Shown here in pieces: positions 33,876-44,470 of a stretch of DNA of 64,000 bases; position 1 is the first letter of the stretch, and every line of letters begins with the position of its first letter. Source of the stretch: Adiantum capillus-veneris (lineage: Eukaryota; Streptophyta; Polypodiopsida; Polypodiales; Pteridaceae); the NCBI GenBank assembly GCA_014529385.2, contig CM043947.1, positions 119,674,891-119,738,890 on the forward strand. Reading direction: 5' to 3'. A program made the position numbers and the translations under genes. Below the pieces are notes generated by a model. That model was not told the DNA's origin and did no database searches. It saw only the letters and a program-made list of their open reading frames with translations.

Positions 33876-35522
33876 CTAGCTTTGTCCTTGCAGAGCGTCT
33901 ACTTCCATTTTAATCTTTACTTCAGTGGCCTTGAGAGCTATCATCTCTTTCTCTGAAGCCATGGATTGCGCTCTCAATCCTGTTAGCTTTGTCATCACCA
34001 CGTCCCAGTCGTTGGAGGGAGGGTGCAAGTCCACTGTATCTGTAGCAATTTCCTTCAGTTCCACTAGCCTGATGCCTTGCATCTGTTCTTTAGGCCCTGT
34101 CCTCGCCAAGTCGAATACGACTGTGGCGGCCTCTTCCTTCGTATATCCTGCATAATAAGAATCTTCTAATTCTTTTTGCTCACTTTGAGGCTTAGCCTCT
34201 TCCTTTGGCTTTTGCTCCTGACTTTGCTCTTGCTCTCCTCCTTGCCGTTCTTCTGGTTTTTCTTCATCCTTCTTATCTTCTTGTGGAGGGCCACTAGGAG
34301 GTGGTGAGGGTGGTGGTGAGGGCTTTGGGCTGGGTTTAGGGCTGGCTGGTAGAGATGCAGGTTTGCCCTTTAAGTCCCTGTCAGCTTTAGTTTTTCTTTC
34401 TCTTTCTTGGCTCTCTTGCTCATCTAGCAGTTTCTGCCATATTTGCTGTACTTCCTCCTCTGTGAAAGGGACATGTGGAATATTTTCTGATGCTGCATCA
34501 AGAATCTCAAAGTTCTTGATATAGTCCTCAAATCGGTCCCTTTGCACTCTTCTGGGCGATCCTGACATAGACTCTAGAGAAGGCTTCCAGAGTTCACTTA
34601 AATCACCCTTGAGGGCTCTCTCTGCTCGGAAGCTCTCCATCAGCCTCTCTAGTCTTGCCGCTTTCTGTGACCTTGTTTCTTTGGCCGGCACTTGAGCAAA
34701 TTCCTTCTTCCCTTTCTTTTGCTCAGGCTGCTCCTCTTGAAATGGCTCTAGCCGTCTCTTCAATCTTGTTGCCCTTGGTGCTCTTTGCGGCTCATCTTCC
34801 TTGTCTTCTTTTAGCCTCAGCCAATTGTTCTGAGACGGGGGGTCAAGCCATCTTCCTTTTGCGTGTAGTGCCCCATAAATCACCTTGGTGATTAGTTCTC
34901 CTGGCACTATATAGGTGGGCTTCTTGTTGCCCATCTTTACTAGGTTGTCATGTATATATGCCGCATAGTTGATTATCTTTGGGGTGCCTTTTGTCATTGC
35001 CCAAGTGAATGTCGTGGAAATTGCACTTGGCGGCATCCTGTACTTCTGTGGCCTCTTCGTGCACATGTGGAAGTATTGGTTGTATAACTGGCTCATGATT
35101 TCCACTCTTGGGTTGGAAATGTCTTCAAAGGTGTAATTCCCCTTCTTCTCATGGTACACCTTGACCTCATCCCTTCTTTTTGTTACACTATCCCCCTTGT
35201 TGGAGAGGTCTAGTGCATCTGCTACAACTCACTCAGTGATTATTATCTCTGTTCCTAACCTGCCTTGTAGATCTGTTACTTTGGCCACTCCATCCTCTTT
35301 GATGGTTGTCACAAACTCCCAGACTCTTTTGATGTCCACCCCTGCTGGTATTGCTTCAACGTAGTTGTGGAGATCAATATTCTCCAAGTATCCGGCCATC
35401 CGACTTATGTGGATGCCAATCAACAACAAACCAGTGGCAAACAAGGAAGTGACCCAACATCTACAAAAACCTGCAGTAACAAAATACCAATGGAAAGCAA
35501 AGGCAATACGGCCCATAGCCAT
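33876..35522 (-). pseudogene. Element B 3' ORF, N-terminal and middle part
   Basis: The longest open stretch of the window (427 codons at 35159-33876), in frame with upstream 35522-35229 and downstream 33557. The N-terminal domain (about 35400-34850) is shared with element A: FVTTIKEDGVAKVTDLQG, YNQYFHMC, PPSAISTTFTWAMTKG and ELITKVIYGAL. The middle is basic and charged; a Pro/Ser-rich hinge lies near 34350-34270, and a helical C-terminal part follows. The first ~50 codons of the ORF are missing here because they are inverted to 38491-38690. Stops between 33876 and 33557 look like CAG-to-TAG and CGA-to-TGA changes. Placement after pol suits an accessory protein of large plant Ty3 elements; no activity can be named. 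Confidence 0.65.
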
Positions 35523-35682
35523 TACAGCCCAGCCAATTCTCTCCTTAAAAACAGCTACGGCTCTATCAACAGTGTCGACAAAGCAATTGCCTTTTGCAAA
35601 AAAGATAATTAAACAGAGAGCAGTAGAGTTACAGCTGTTACTTGCAAAGAAAACAGGAAACCTCGATGGCGAATGCCAATAA
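35405..35682 (+). pseudogene. Element B pol C-terminal tail, inverted
   Basis: Plus-strand reading KPAVTKYQWKAKAIRPIAIT followed by AQPI resembles the end of A's pol tail (STSKPIYQWQEKAR, then LPIAQAISV). It therefore continues the pol frame that stops making sense near 38735 on the minus strand. The remaining tail is Lys/Gln/Thr-rich. Low complexity weakens the match, but it fits the position expected for an inversion. Confidence 0.5.
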
Positions 35683-38490
35683 GCATCTTGCTTATTCCCT
35701 TCTCTTGCACAGCATTAATTTTTCCATGCATTGACTGAGTATGCATAAAGTAGGGCCACATTAATCGGCAAGGCATTAGCACAACTTTTTCAACCTATGC
35801 ACGGCATATAATCCGAGGTGATACCTTGTTGTCCGGGAGGACTCCGGCTAGGAGAGGGGGAGGCATTCTCAAATGTGGAACCAATAACAGAACAACAAAA
35901 AAGGGCATGATTTTTTACTATTTTAAGGGTTGTTGTTTGATTGCAAACTTTTCTGGAGTAACCCAAGTACATATGCCCTTATACAACATGTATCTACAAG
36001 TATATGGGGCCAAACGCCAAATCAAGCCCCTAGGTGTGTGTATATAAGTAGAAATAGCCATTTTTCGAGCAAAATATTGGTAAAACGGAGAAATCCGACC
36101 ATAAAAATTTTATGTGAGTGTATATAATGTTTTGCGGTGATGTTTGTGATTTATTATGATTTTTGGGAATTTTTTGGGTTTGATTTGCTATTTTCTTTTT
36201 AATTTTGCTAATTTTTCGGCAAAAAAACTTCAAAAATACAAAAAGCAGGTGAAAAATAGTCGTAATGAGAAACAAAAAATATGGGGATGATCAGTGTCTA
36301 TAGGACAACTTATGGTACAGTGGGGGTGCAATTATGAGACTGGAGCGGAAAGCGTTTTTTGGCCAGGTTTTGACCGAAATGCCAAATTTCTAGTAAACAG
36401 AGAAAATGGAGTCCAAATCAAGAAATTTTTGAGCCTAAACCGCATCTCGCAAGAAGATAGGAGCACATGTCAAATTTCATGAAAAGTGGCTCGGGGACCT
36501 TCATTATAAGAAATTTTCACCTCATTTTTAGCTCATTCTCACTATTGACTTTGTGGAGAGAGCTTCTGCCATCTAGAGCAAACCAACCTTCCAGCAGCTT
36601 CTACGACGCGCACGACTACCCGACGAGCTCCAGACATGAGAGGTAGGCTCACCACCTTGAGCTTTTTGCGCATGTTTGTCATTATGTCGCGAAAACTAGC
36701 GTAGGGGTCACACACAAAGCGGGCGGTAGAGACCTACAAATAGAGACGGCGGCCTAACGGCTAACCCGAAAGCAAAAAGATTTCATCGACAGCTTACCCT
36801 AGCCTAGGAGACCAGTCCTCGATGTCCAGAGGCAGTAGAAAACCATCGAAAAAAACCCTAATTCCCAGAAACCCGCAAGAGACCACCAAATGGAAAATCG
36901 GCAAAACGGCCACCAAATGCTACCAAAATTCATGGGTAGGAGCATCTCGACATGCTCGACAAGTCTATATGACCCGCATGACCAAAAAGTGACCCGAAGC
37001 GGCACTAAACTTCAGAAACGGCATCAGACACACAAAGCGTCACATTGCTCTTGCGGCCAAACCGCAAGCCCGTTTGCCACCAAACTTCACGAGCGGCCTT
37101 CCTAGACCATCAACAACCAAGTCCTATGGTGGTAGATCACCACAAATCATCGAAGGTATGTAAACGCAACCACGGGTGCTTCTAGAGCGGCAAATTGCCA
37201 AATGAAGCTCCGATGAAGCCAAAGTCAACAAAAACCATACGGCAAGGATCCCCAAGGGGTCGGGGAGGTATGGAGACCAACATCAACAAATTTCATCGCC
37301 AAAAAGCACCCCAAAAGTCAAAAAACGGCTCGAAGGCTCTGAAGTCCACACAGGGAGTTACTCTCTATCCATTTGACTTTTGTGTTGAAATTAGGTTCAA
37401 AAGGGACTCAGGGGGACCAAGGGCAAGCACTGGAAGCACCATCCATGAAAAAATCACCAGGAGACATCCTACGCGTAGGATGTCTCAAGGGCACTTCTGG
37501 ACACAAACTCCAACATTTTTCATCATGCACATTTTCTGAATGACATTTACAAGCTATCCATGCAAAGTTAGGGCATAGAGGCAATAATAGGCCATAGACC
37601 TACCAAATCTTATCCAAATCCAATGAAACTTGCACAACACATTCACCAACACATCAACAACCAATCTATGTGTTCAGAAGGAAAAAATGATGAAATAGAC
37701 ATCCTACGCGTAGGATGTCTATTTGACTTTTTTGACCAGCAGGGGATGTTTGATCATTCCAGATCCAATCACCTCATCATCAGGAGCTCATATATCAAGT
37801 TTGAAGCCATTTTAATCATTTTTGACCCCCAACACTATCAAGATACACTTTTTGAGCCCAAAAACACCACACAAGCCCTTACAAGCATCAAATCTTGTCC
37901 AAATGCAAATCCAAGAACATGGACATGTTCCATAGGCCAAGGACTACCCACAGGACAAGTTTCATGTCATTTTGATGAAAAAGATATCCTACGTGTAGGA
38001 TGTCTCTAGCATAAATTTAGCCTTCTGTGCAAAGAGTGACATCATGGGAGCCAATACCATGGTGCAATAAGCCCATATACCAATTTTCAACCCATTTGGA
38101 CATCAATTGCTACCTATGATGGACTTTCTACCCAAATTGTGACCTAAATCCTGAATCAGCCCAAAAATCCACTTTTTGATATCCAAATTCAAATCCAAGC
38201 ATATAGCCATGTTCCATGAGCCATACACTACCAGCATATCAAGTATGAACCAATTCTGATGAAAAAGACATCCTACACGTAGGATGTCTAGATGAATTTT
38301 TTTGGCTAGATTTGCACTATGAGCACATGCACAGCTTCACAATTTCCTTTTAAGCTTTATTTTCAATTTTTAAGTCATTTGGATAAGTAAAACTCAGTTT
38401 CGCAGCTAATATGGAAAAAACGCTAACTTCGGATTACTGAGTGCAACAGGATCTATAGCAGCCTCGTAGTCACCGGCAAAGAAGAAGAGA

Positions 38491-38690
38491 ATGACCATCA
38501 AGGATTACCTGGAAGAAGTGGAACCCTTCGTCATTCCAGAAGGAACACTAAAGCCCACCAGTACATGGATACAAGAAGATCTGTTAGAGTCCAACGACCT
38601 AAAGATCTACCGAGGAGTGTTCAAGGACACTGAAGGCAATGTTATAGAGCTCCCAATGCTGCCGAGAGAACTCAATGAGTTTGCAAATGT
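38491..38690 (+). pseudogene. Start of the element B 3' ORF, inverted
   Basis: Begins ATG at 38491 (MTIKDYLEEVEPFVIPEGTL) and continues LLESNDLKIYRGVFKDTEGN and LPMLPRELNEFA. This aligns along its length with the first part of A's 3' ORF (LSKEQLEEHHTTVFTGRFEG, then QLLPKEIYDVS). It is on the plus strand, opposite to the rest of B. The ORF runs on to 38766 but the last ~25 codons are probably antisense of pol. Confidence 0.65.
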
Positions 38691-38734
38691 AGCTGTCTGC
38701 CTTCCATTGTTGCTTGTACTGAAGGGAGTTCCTT

Positions 38735-39820
38735 TTGATTTTGTTTTGGTATCCAAATGCGAGTGACATTTGGGTTATGGCTAAGCATTTTCTTTGGGAT
38801 CCATATCTATTTTATGCCCTTGGTTTTTGGTTGAACCATCTGCTTTGTTGGAATTCTTTTGTTGCATTGCTGTTTGTCTGCCATGTCATTTCTATCCTTC
38901 TGCATCCATACTTGTTTCCCTTTTTTTGGTAACCTAGATCTTTGCATTGCAGCCGGTGATTCCATATGTCTGTAATTAGCATGGTTGGCTTTTACCTGAT
39001 TTTTTGTTGCGGGTATCATGTTGTTCTTTGATGGCATTTGTGCTTTTGGCTTTGTTTCCAGTGATTGCATGGCTTGCAGTTGATCATTCTGGTATTGCTG
39101 AGCAAAGGCTGTCACCTGTTGTTCATGTGCATGCTAAATTATGACTGCTTTTGCTTTCCAATCTATCTGCACATTGTACTCTTTTTGCCAAGGTTTCCCC
39201 AACATCATTGAGTGTTGTGTGCTTTCATCCTCCACCACATAGAATTTGTGTGGGTAAATATATTGATGTATCTGTACATGCAATATAGTCCATCCCAATG
39301 TGCTACTTTCCAGCACTTGAGGAGTAGGATGAAGTTGACTTGTGACTTTGAGCTATTGGTATAATTCGTAAGAGATCAAATTTGCTTGAGCTCCCGAATC
39401 AAGCAATGCTGTCGATTCAACTTGATTGCTGCCATCCAACTTCGTCAGTCGAATGGCATTGATTCGCAATGGTGGTCCACTTTGTTGTTGTTGTCGTAGA
39501 AGTCTTCTTTTTGTAATGCGTTCTTGTGCTTCTGCTTGAGCTTCATCTCGTACTCTCTGTTTTTCCTTCATTCTTTGTTTTCCTTGATGAATTTGTTGGA
39601 GCATCTCCTGTGTGAGTGGTAGATGATATCTCTTCAGTCGACATCCACTAATCCAGTTTGGCATTTCTTCACCTGCTAATGTAGCAATCTTGACAGCTCC
39701 ACTTTGTGATAGATCACTAATCACAAAGGGTCCCATTCCTCGCTTTTTAAGTTTCTTGGCATGTTGCTTCAAGGTATAAACAAGTACGTAATCACCTGTT
39801 TTGAACTCTTTAGTGCGCAC
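38735..39820 (-). pseudogene. Element B pol: integrase GPF module, second aspartic protease, basic tail
   Basis: One reading frame with occasional stops. It starts with a GPF-type integrase C-terminal module (GDYVLVYTLKQH, MGPFVISDLSQSGAVKIAT; 39800-39690). A charged helical linker follows, then a retropepsin active-site motif ESTALLDSGAQANLISYELY (39420-39356), whose Asp is intact. It continues with HSMMLGKPWQKEYNVQIDW (39215-39155), the second retropepsin signature. The tail is Gln/Lys-rich with IWIPKKML and IWIPKQNQ motifs near 38800-38740 and then meets the inversion breakpoint. Because integrase and this domain share a frame, a C-terminal protease fused to integrase is inferred. Element A has the same plan. 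Confidence 0.75.
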
Positions 39821-40048
39821 ATGTTTGTCAGAAAATTCTTTTTGTCTTCTCTTTTTAGCATAGATTGAAGCGACAGCTCGTAAGCGGAGTTCATCTAGCT
39901 TTTCAAGATCATCTATTCTTGAAGAGAGTTCATGCCATGTCCATTCTAAGCTTTTTGCTACTCATAGAGTTGGAATTAAAAACTCTATGGGTAGTATAGC
40001 ATTTAGGCCAAACACCATATTGTATGGTGTTGTTCCGATTGATGTTTT

Positions 40049-40489
40049 TTAAGCTACCTTGTATGCCCATAGTGTTGAGTGTAGCTGTTGATCCCAATAT
40101 GTTCTTGATTTTGACACTATTTTAGTGAGAACCGTGCATAGTGTTTTATTTGTGGCCATAGCTTGCCCATTGGCCTGTGGATGGTATGGTGCAGATTTCC
40201 TATGTATGACCATGAATTCCTCTAGTAGATATTCAATGACTTCATTGAGAATATGTGTTCCACGGTCACTGAAAATTTCTATTGGTAACCCGTAACGTAC
40301 AAAAACATTCTCATACAAAAATTGTGTAGTGGTGCGTGCATTAGCTTTTTGTGTTGCCTTGGCTTCGACCCATTTTTTGAGATAGTCCGTAGCCACAATG
40401 ATATATTGGGTATGGGTGTGATATGCAGGGGGTGATATGGGTCCCATAAAATCAATGCCCCATTTTGCAAATGCTCTTGCTCCCATCAT
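40049..40489 (-). pseudogene. Element B integrase catalytic core
   Basis: Reads AKWGIDFMGPISPP (first Asp present), YIIVATDYLKKWVEAKAT, YGLPIEIFSDRGTHI (second Asp present) and APYHPQANGQAMATNKTL. The Glu expected in the last motif (QAEsTNK) is Met, so the D,D-35-E triad is incomplete. A stop and frame change separate it from the zinc modules at about 40500. Confidence 0.88.
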
Positions 40490-40505
40490 TGGCCGTAATC
40501 GTATC

Positions 40506-41237
40506 TCATCTCTTTTTTATTGGCACCTTGGTGCGTTGACATGCGTCACAATGCTTTACAAACTCTTCAACATCCATGTGCAATGTAGGCCACCAAATTC
40601 CTGCGGTTAAGACAATTTTTGCCGTCTTATCGCCCGAAAAATAGCCTCCACTTATTCTGCTATGTGCATGTTCTAGAATCAGCAGGTATTCACTTTCACT
40701 TGCACAAATTCTAAGTTGATTGTCCTTTCCTCGCTTATAGAGTTGGTTCCCAATTAACTGAAAGTCACGAGCTTCCAGCTCTATAGCTTTTTTCCGTGCT
40801 CTTGTGATGTTCTTAGGGAACATCCTGGTGGTTAAGAAGTGAATGATATATTGACTCCATGTAGGTGCTATGTTTACCTGAAACAAAGTTGGGTGATCCA
40901 CTGGTCGTTTGGCACTACATATAGTACAATTGGTAACATAAGAATGTGTGTCAGCATACATAGTTGGCCAATAAACCCCTAACTGTTTCAATCTCTGGTG
41001 TGTTTTCACTGTTGAACAATGAAATGCACAAACCTGGACATGGGCCTCTTTAAGGTAGCACTCGAATTCTTCCGGATTTATACATAATCGTAGGGTTAGG
41101 TCCGATCCAGGATGATTCAGCCGTCCTGCTATCAACTGGAAGTTTTTTGTTTGTCGAATTGTTTGTTGTTTGGATCTGTATTCCGTATAATCAAACTTAC
41201 TTCCAAAGGAAAGAATGCTAACAATTTCCTGAGACCA
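40506..41237 (-). pseudogene. Element B twin integrase zinc-binding modules
   Basis: Within one open frame two similar modules of about 126 residues follow each other. Module 1 has WSQEIVSI, NFQLIAGRLNHPGSDLTLRL, HVQVCAFH, LGVYWPTMYADTHSYV and CTIC. Module 2 has WSQYIIHF, DFQLIGNQLYKRGKDNQLRI, HAHSRISGG, AGIWWPTLHMDVEEFV and CDAC. WPT and the C-x2-C pairs recur at the same 126-residue distance. Each has the His pair plus Cys pair of an H2C2 integrase zinc-binding domain. Ty3 elements normally have one such module. Element A has the same duplication, so it predates the split of these families. Confidence 0.8.
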
Positions 41238-41864
41238 TTTGGGTACCATTTCAATGTTGAAAAGATAAGCATCTGGTATGTCATCATCTACTCCTTCAGG
41301 AGCTTCCCCGTTGTGTATCCTTGAAAGATGATCCGCTCGTAGATGGGTTTTACCCTTTTTGACCACCACTGTGAAGTCAAATTCTAGAAATATAATAAAC
41401 CAATGTACGATTCTCTCTCTATTGCATGGTTTATTTACTAGATACAAAAGAGCTTGATGATCTGTGAAGAACACAAATTTATTTGCGAGCAAATAATGCC
41501 AAAATTTCTTTACAGCATAAATCATTCTTCCTAACCCTTGCCGCTCGGTGGTTGTGTAGTTCTTTTCCGCACTGTTTAACTGTCGGCTCACATAGCAAAC
41601 CGAAAAATCTATTGTTCCGTCTCTAGGTTGAGCCAGAATGCTTCTAATGGCATATGCAGAAGCATCAATGTGCACATGGAATATCTTTTCCCAATTTGGT
41701 GCCTTTAGTACAGGTGATGATATAAGGTTTTCCTTCAGCTTTTGGAATGAAGTTTCACACTCCTCGATCCAATCGAAATTGACTATCAAATGATACAGAG
41801 GTTGTGCGATAACCGCATACATGTATATGAATCTTCGCTAATATCCGTAGTGTCCCATGAAGGA
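41238..41864 (-). pseudogene. Element B RNase H domain
   Basis: Contains IFHVHIDASAYAIRSILAQ, VCYVSRQLNSAEKNYTTTER, FFTDHQALLYLVN and LRADHLSRI, the four acidic positions of Ty3 RNase H, all retained. It is continuous with the zinc modules downstream. Just upstream, RT ends with FMGHYGY followed by a TAG where Tyr is expected, and the fold-back element interrupts at 41868. Confidence 0.9.
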
Positions 41865-41867
41865 TTG

Positions 41868-43277
41868 CACTCATTAGGAGATTTCGGAGGTCTTTTGGAG
41901 GGCCTTTTGGTAGAGAGAGGAAAATAAGCTCCTCCAATGAGAGAAGAGCCTACGTTACGTAGAAAAATAGATTGATATTAACAAAAATATAAAAGGTGTC
42001 CCTCTCCTCATTTAATAATCTAGTGGTTCTTGAAGACGAGCACTCTCTTTTATTTAATGCGAGCACCTTTTTCAGAAGGTGGATGCGGTGCATTTGATAC
42101 GGGATACGTCATCACTAGAACTCAAAAAGTCACAAAACTATCAAGTGGTGGAAGATTTTGAAACTTTTGATACTGCCAATGCGTCCGGAACACACATATC
42201 TCCTAGAAATGAATGTCCAATTGCCTCACTTGGACATCCAAAGAGGCCAAAAATGTCAAACACCCCTAAAAGAACATTTTACTAACGGCGCGCGAGGGGG
42301 CATTTCAAAATTTTGAAATGTCTCCTCGCGCGCCGTTAGTAAAAAGGCCCTTTTTCCCTCTTTTTAGGGAGCTTTTTGAGAGGAAAATGTCCAATAACCT
42401 CTAAAAAGGGGCTTTTTGGAAAGATAAGTGTCCAAAAATCACTAAAAAGAGCTTTGTACTAACGGCGCGCGAGGGGGCATTCCAAAATTTTGGAATGCCT
42501 CCTCGCACGCCATTAGTAAAAAGGCCCTTTGTTCCTCTTTTTAGGGAGCTTTTTGAGAGGAAAATGTCCAAAAACCTCTAAAAAGGGGCTTTTTGGAAAA
42601 ATAAGTGTCCAAAAATCACTAAAAAAAGCTTTGTACTAACGGCGCGCGAGGGGGCATTCCAAAATTTTGGAATGCCTCCTCGCGCGCCGTTAGTAAAAAG
42701 GCCCTTTTTTCTTTTTTTTAGGGAGCTTTTTGAGAGGAAAATGTCCAAAAACCTCTAAAAAGGGGCTTTTTGGAATGATAAGTGTCCAAAAACCCCCAAA
42801 AATGGGCTTTGTACTAACGGCGCGTAGAGGGGCATTCTAAAATTTTAGAATGCCTCCTCGCGCGCCTTTAGTAAAAAGCCCATTTTTTGGGGTTTTTTGA
42901 CATTTTTTGCCTCTCCGGATGTCGGAATGAGACAAGTAGACATTCGTTTTTAAGGTATTTTGGCATTCCGGATGCATTGGTGGTGTCAAAATCCTCAAAA
43001 TCTATCACTATTTTACAGTTTGTGACTTTTCAACTTTCAGTGATGACGTAAGCTGCATTGAATGCGCCGCACCTGCCTCCTGAAAAAGACGCTCGCATTA
43101 AATAAAAAAGTGACCGTTTTCAAGGACAATTGGGAATATAAATCTACTTTTCAAAGTGTCTGGTTGTCCTTTTGGACGTACTCACAAGGTGCAAGTGCAT
43201 TTTTAAAAAAGTTTCTAGAGAGAGAAATACAATTTCTTACAAGGCCCTCCAAATGACCTCCGAAATTTTCTAATGTG
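41868..43277. mobile_element. Fold-back element with CAC...GTG ends, 1,410 bp, non-autonomous
   Basis: The left end CACTCATTAGGAGATTTCGG and the inverse of the right end CACATTAGAAAATTTCGG share GGAGGTC(T/A)TTTGGAGGGCC further in. Inverted homology goes on for some 350-400 bp on each side. Flanking bases are TTG (41865-41867) and TTT (43278-43280), a probable 3-bp duplication with one change. Removing the element plus three bases (1,413 in total) keeps the RT frame and aligns NAQSFMG with A's GAQAFMG. CAC...GTG ends and a 3-bp duplication fit the CACTA superfamily. The centre has four tandem palindromic units and no gene. Confidence 0.75.
42281..42880. repeat. Four ~177-bp tandem units, each with a ~60-bp palindrome
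   Basis: Units start at 42281, 42458, 42635 and 42813 (spacing 177, 177, 178). Each begins ACTAACGGCGCGCGAGGGGG, passes through CATTCCAAAATTTTGGAATG and returns to CGCGCGCCGTTAGT, making a near-perfect palindrome of about 60 bp. Then come GGGAGCTTTTTGAGAGGAAA and AATGTCCAAAAACCTCTAAA. The whole array is expected to form strong hairpins. Confidence 0.92.
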
Positions 43278-43280
43278 TTT

Positions 43281-44279
43281 CGCATTAGTAGGCCTGGGTA
43301 GGTCTACAATGACTTTGACTTTGTTTAGGTCTGTGGTTATGCCATTTCTTGAGACAATGTGTCCTAAGATGCGGCCTTGCTTAACCATGAATACACACTT
43401 TTCCGGGTTAAGATAGATTCGATACGTCCTGCATTTTTCAAAGACCTTTTGCAAATGGTCAATATGTTCCTCTTGTAGAAGAGAGTGTACACAAAGGTCA
43501 TCCATGTAAATTTCTAAGAATATTCTTAGGTATTCCTTGAATGCGTGCATCATTAGCCTTTCGAAAGTGGCTGGGGCATTAGTTAAGCCAAATGGCATAA
43601 CTCGATATGCATAAATCCCCCATTCTATGGCAAACGCTGTTTTGTGTTGATCGTCCCTTGCTATTGCCAGTTGGTTGTATCTTGAAAACCCATCCAGAAA
43701 GGAATAAGCCCGTTTCCCGGCCACTCGCTCAAGTACATGTTCTGTGATTGGTAAGGGATAATTATCCCTTATGGTGGCTGCATTTACCTTTTTAAGGTTT
43801 ACACACACTCGCAGTTTTTCATTCTTTTTGGGAACTACCACAATAGGTGACACCCAATCTGTATGTTCAATCTCATAGATGAATTCAGTTTCCATTAGTT
43901 TATCAATATCCTCTTTGATTCATTTAGCAAATGTGTCATTATATGTATAAGGACGTTGTTTGCTAGGTTTTGCATCCGATTTCAAAGGAATTGTATGTTG
44001 GCATATCGATGGATTGACTCCTTTGAGGTCTTTATATGACCAAGCAAATACATCTTTATACTTCTTGAGAAGTTGTGTTAGCTGTTCTTCCTCTTCAGGC
44101 TCTAAATCGTTAGCTATATAGACCAGTTGAGGCTTTTCACTTGGTTTTGCAAGGTCTATCTTTTTTGCATTTTCAGGCCCATCGTAAGATTCTTGGTTGT
44201 TTCTTTCCATGACTGGTGGTGTCATGATGATTTTTCTGTCCTGGATAGTAAATTTTCGATAGTGTGATGGTACATTCAT
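43281..44279 (-). pseudogene. Element B reverse transcriptase
   Basis: FAWSYKDLKGVNPSICQHTI and KQRPYTYND open the domain. Then come WVSPIVVVPKKNEKLRVCVN, FLDGFSRYNQLAIARDDQHK, RVMPFGLTNAPATFERLM, the catalytic YMDDLCVHS near 43500 and GITTDLNKVKVIVDLPRPTN. The catalytic Asp pair is intact and this is the best preserved pol domain. A stop near 43919 separates the first block from the rest, and the domain is cut by the fold-back element before FMGHYGY. Confidence 0.93.
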
Positions 44280-44470
44280 GTTTTCCTTTTCTGACTCCCC
44301 TTTATCATCACTATCTTCTTCAGTAGTCCATATCTCACGTAAAGACCGTTTCAGTTCTTGGTATTTCTGTTTACGCTTCAGTTTGGTCCACTCTTGGTCT
44401 TTTGTTGTTTCTTTTTTTTATTTTTGAGATTTTCGTGATTTTGTTTCGGTTTTAGCTTTTTGTACGTGTT

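Larger units (their letters stand above)
35400..38730. other. Inverted segment inside element B: pol tail, spacer, start of 3' ORF
   Basis: The end of pol (plus strand, 35405-35682) and the beginning of the 3' ORF (plus strand, 38491-38690) are on the opposite strand to the rest of B, at the two ends of this segment, exactly as a simple inversion would place them. Between them is non-coding spacer with four copies of the B-family palindrome ACATCCTACGCGTAGGATGT (37464-37483, 37699-37718, 37984-38003, 38268-38287). Spacings are 235, 285 and 284 bp. Breakpoints are placed to within about 40 bp. Confidence 0.7.

Noticed and set aside
37464-38287. Regularly spaced palindromes, CRISPR-like at first sight
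   Set aside because: Spacers are ~235-285 bp and homologous tandem sequence, the DNA is plant and no cas genes exist; these are retrotransposon repeats.
41868-43277. MULE with a 9-bp duplication CATTAGGAG/CATTAGTAG
   Set aside because: The right copy lies outside the region of inverted homology; CAC...GTG ends with a 3-bp duplication keep the RT frame and fit better.
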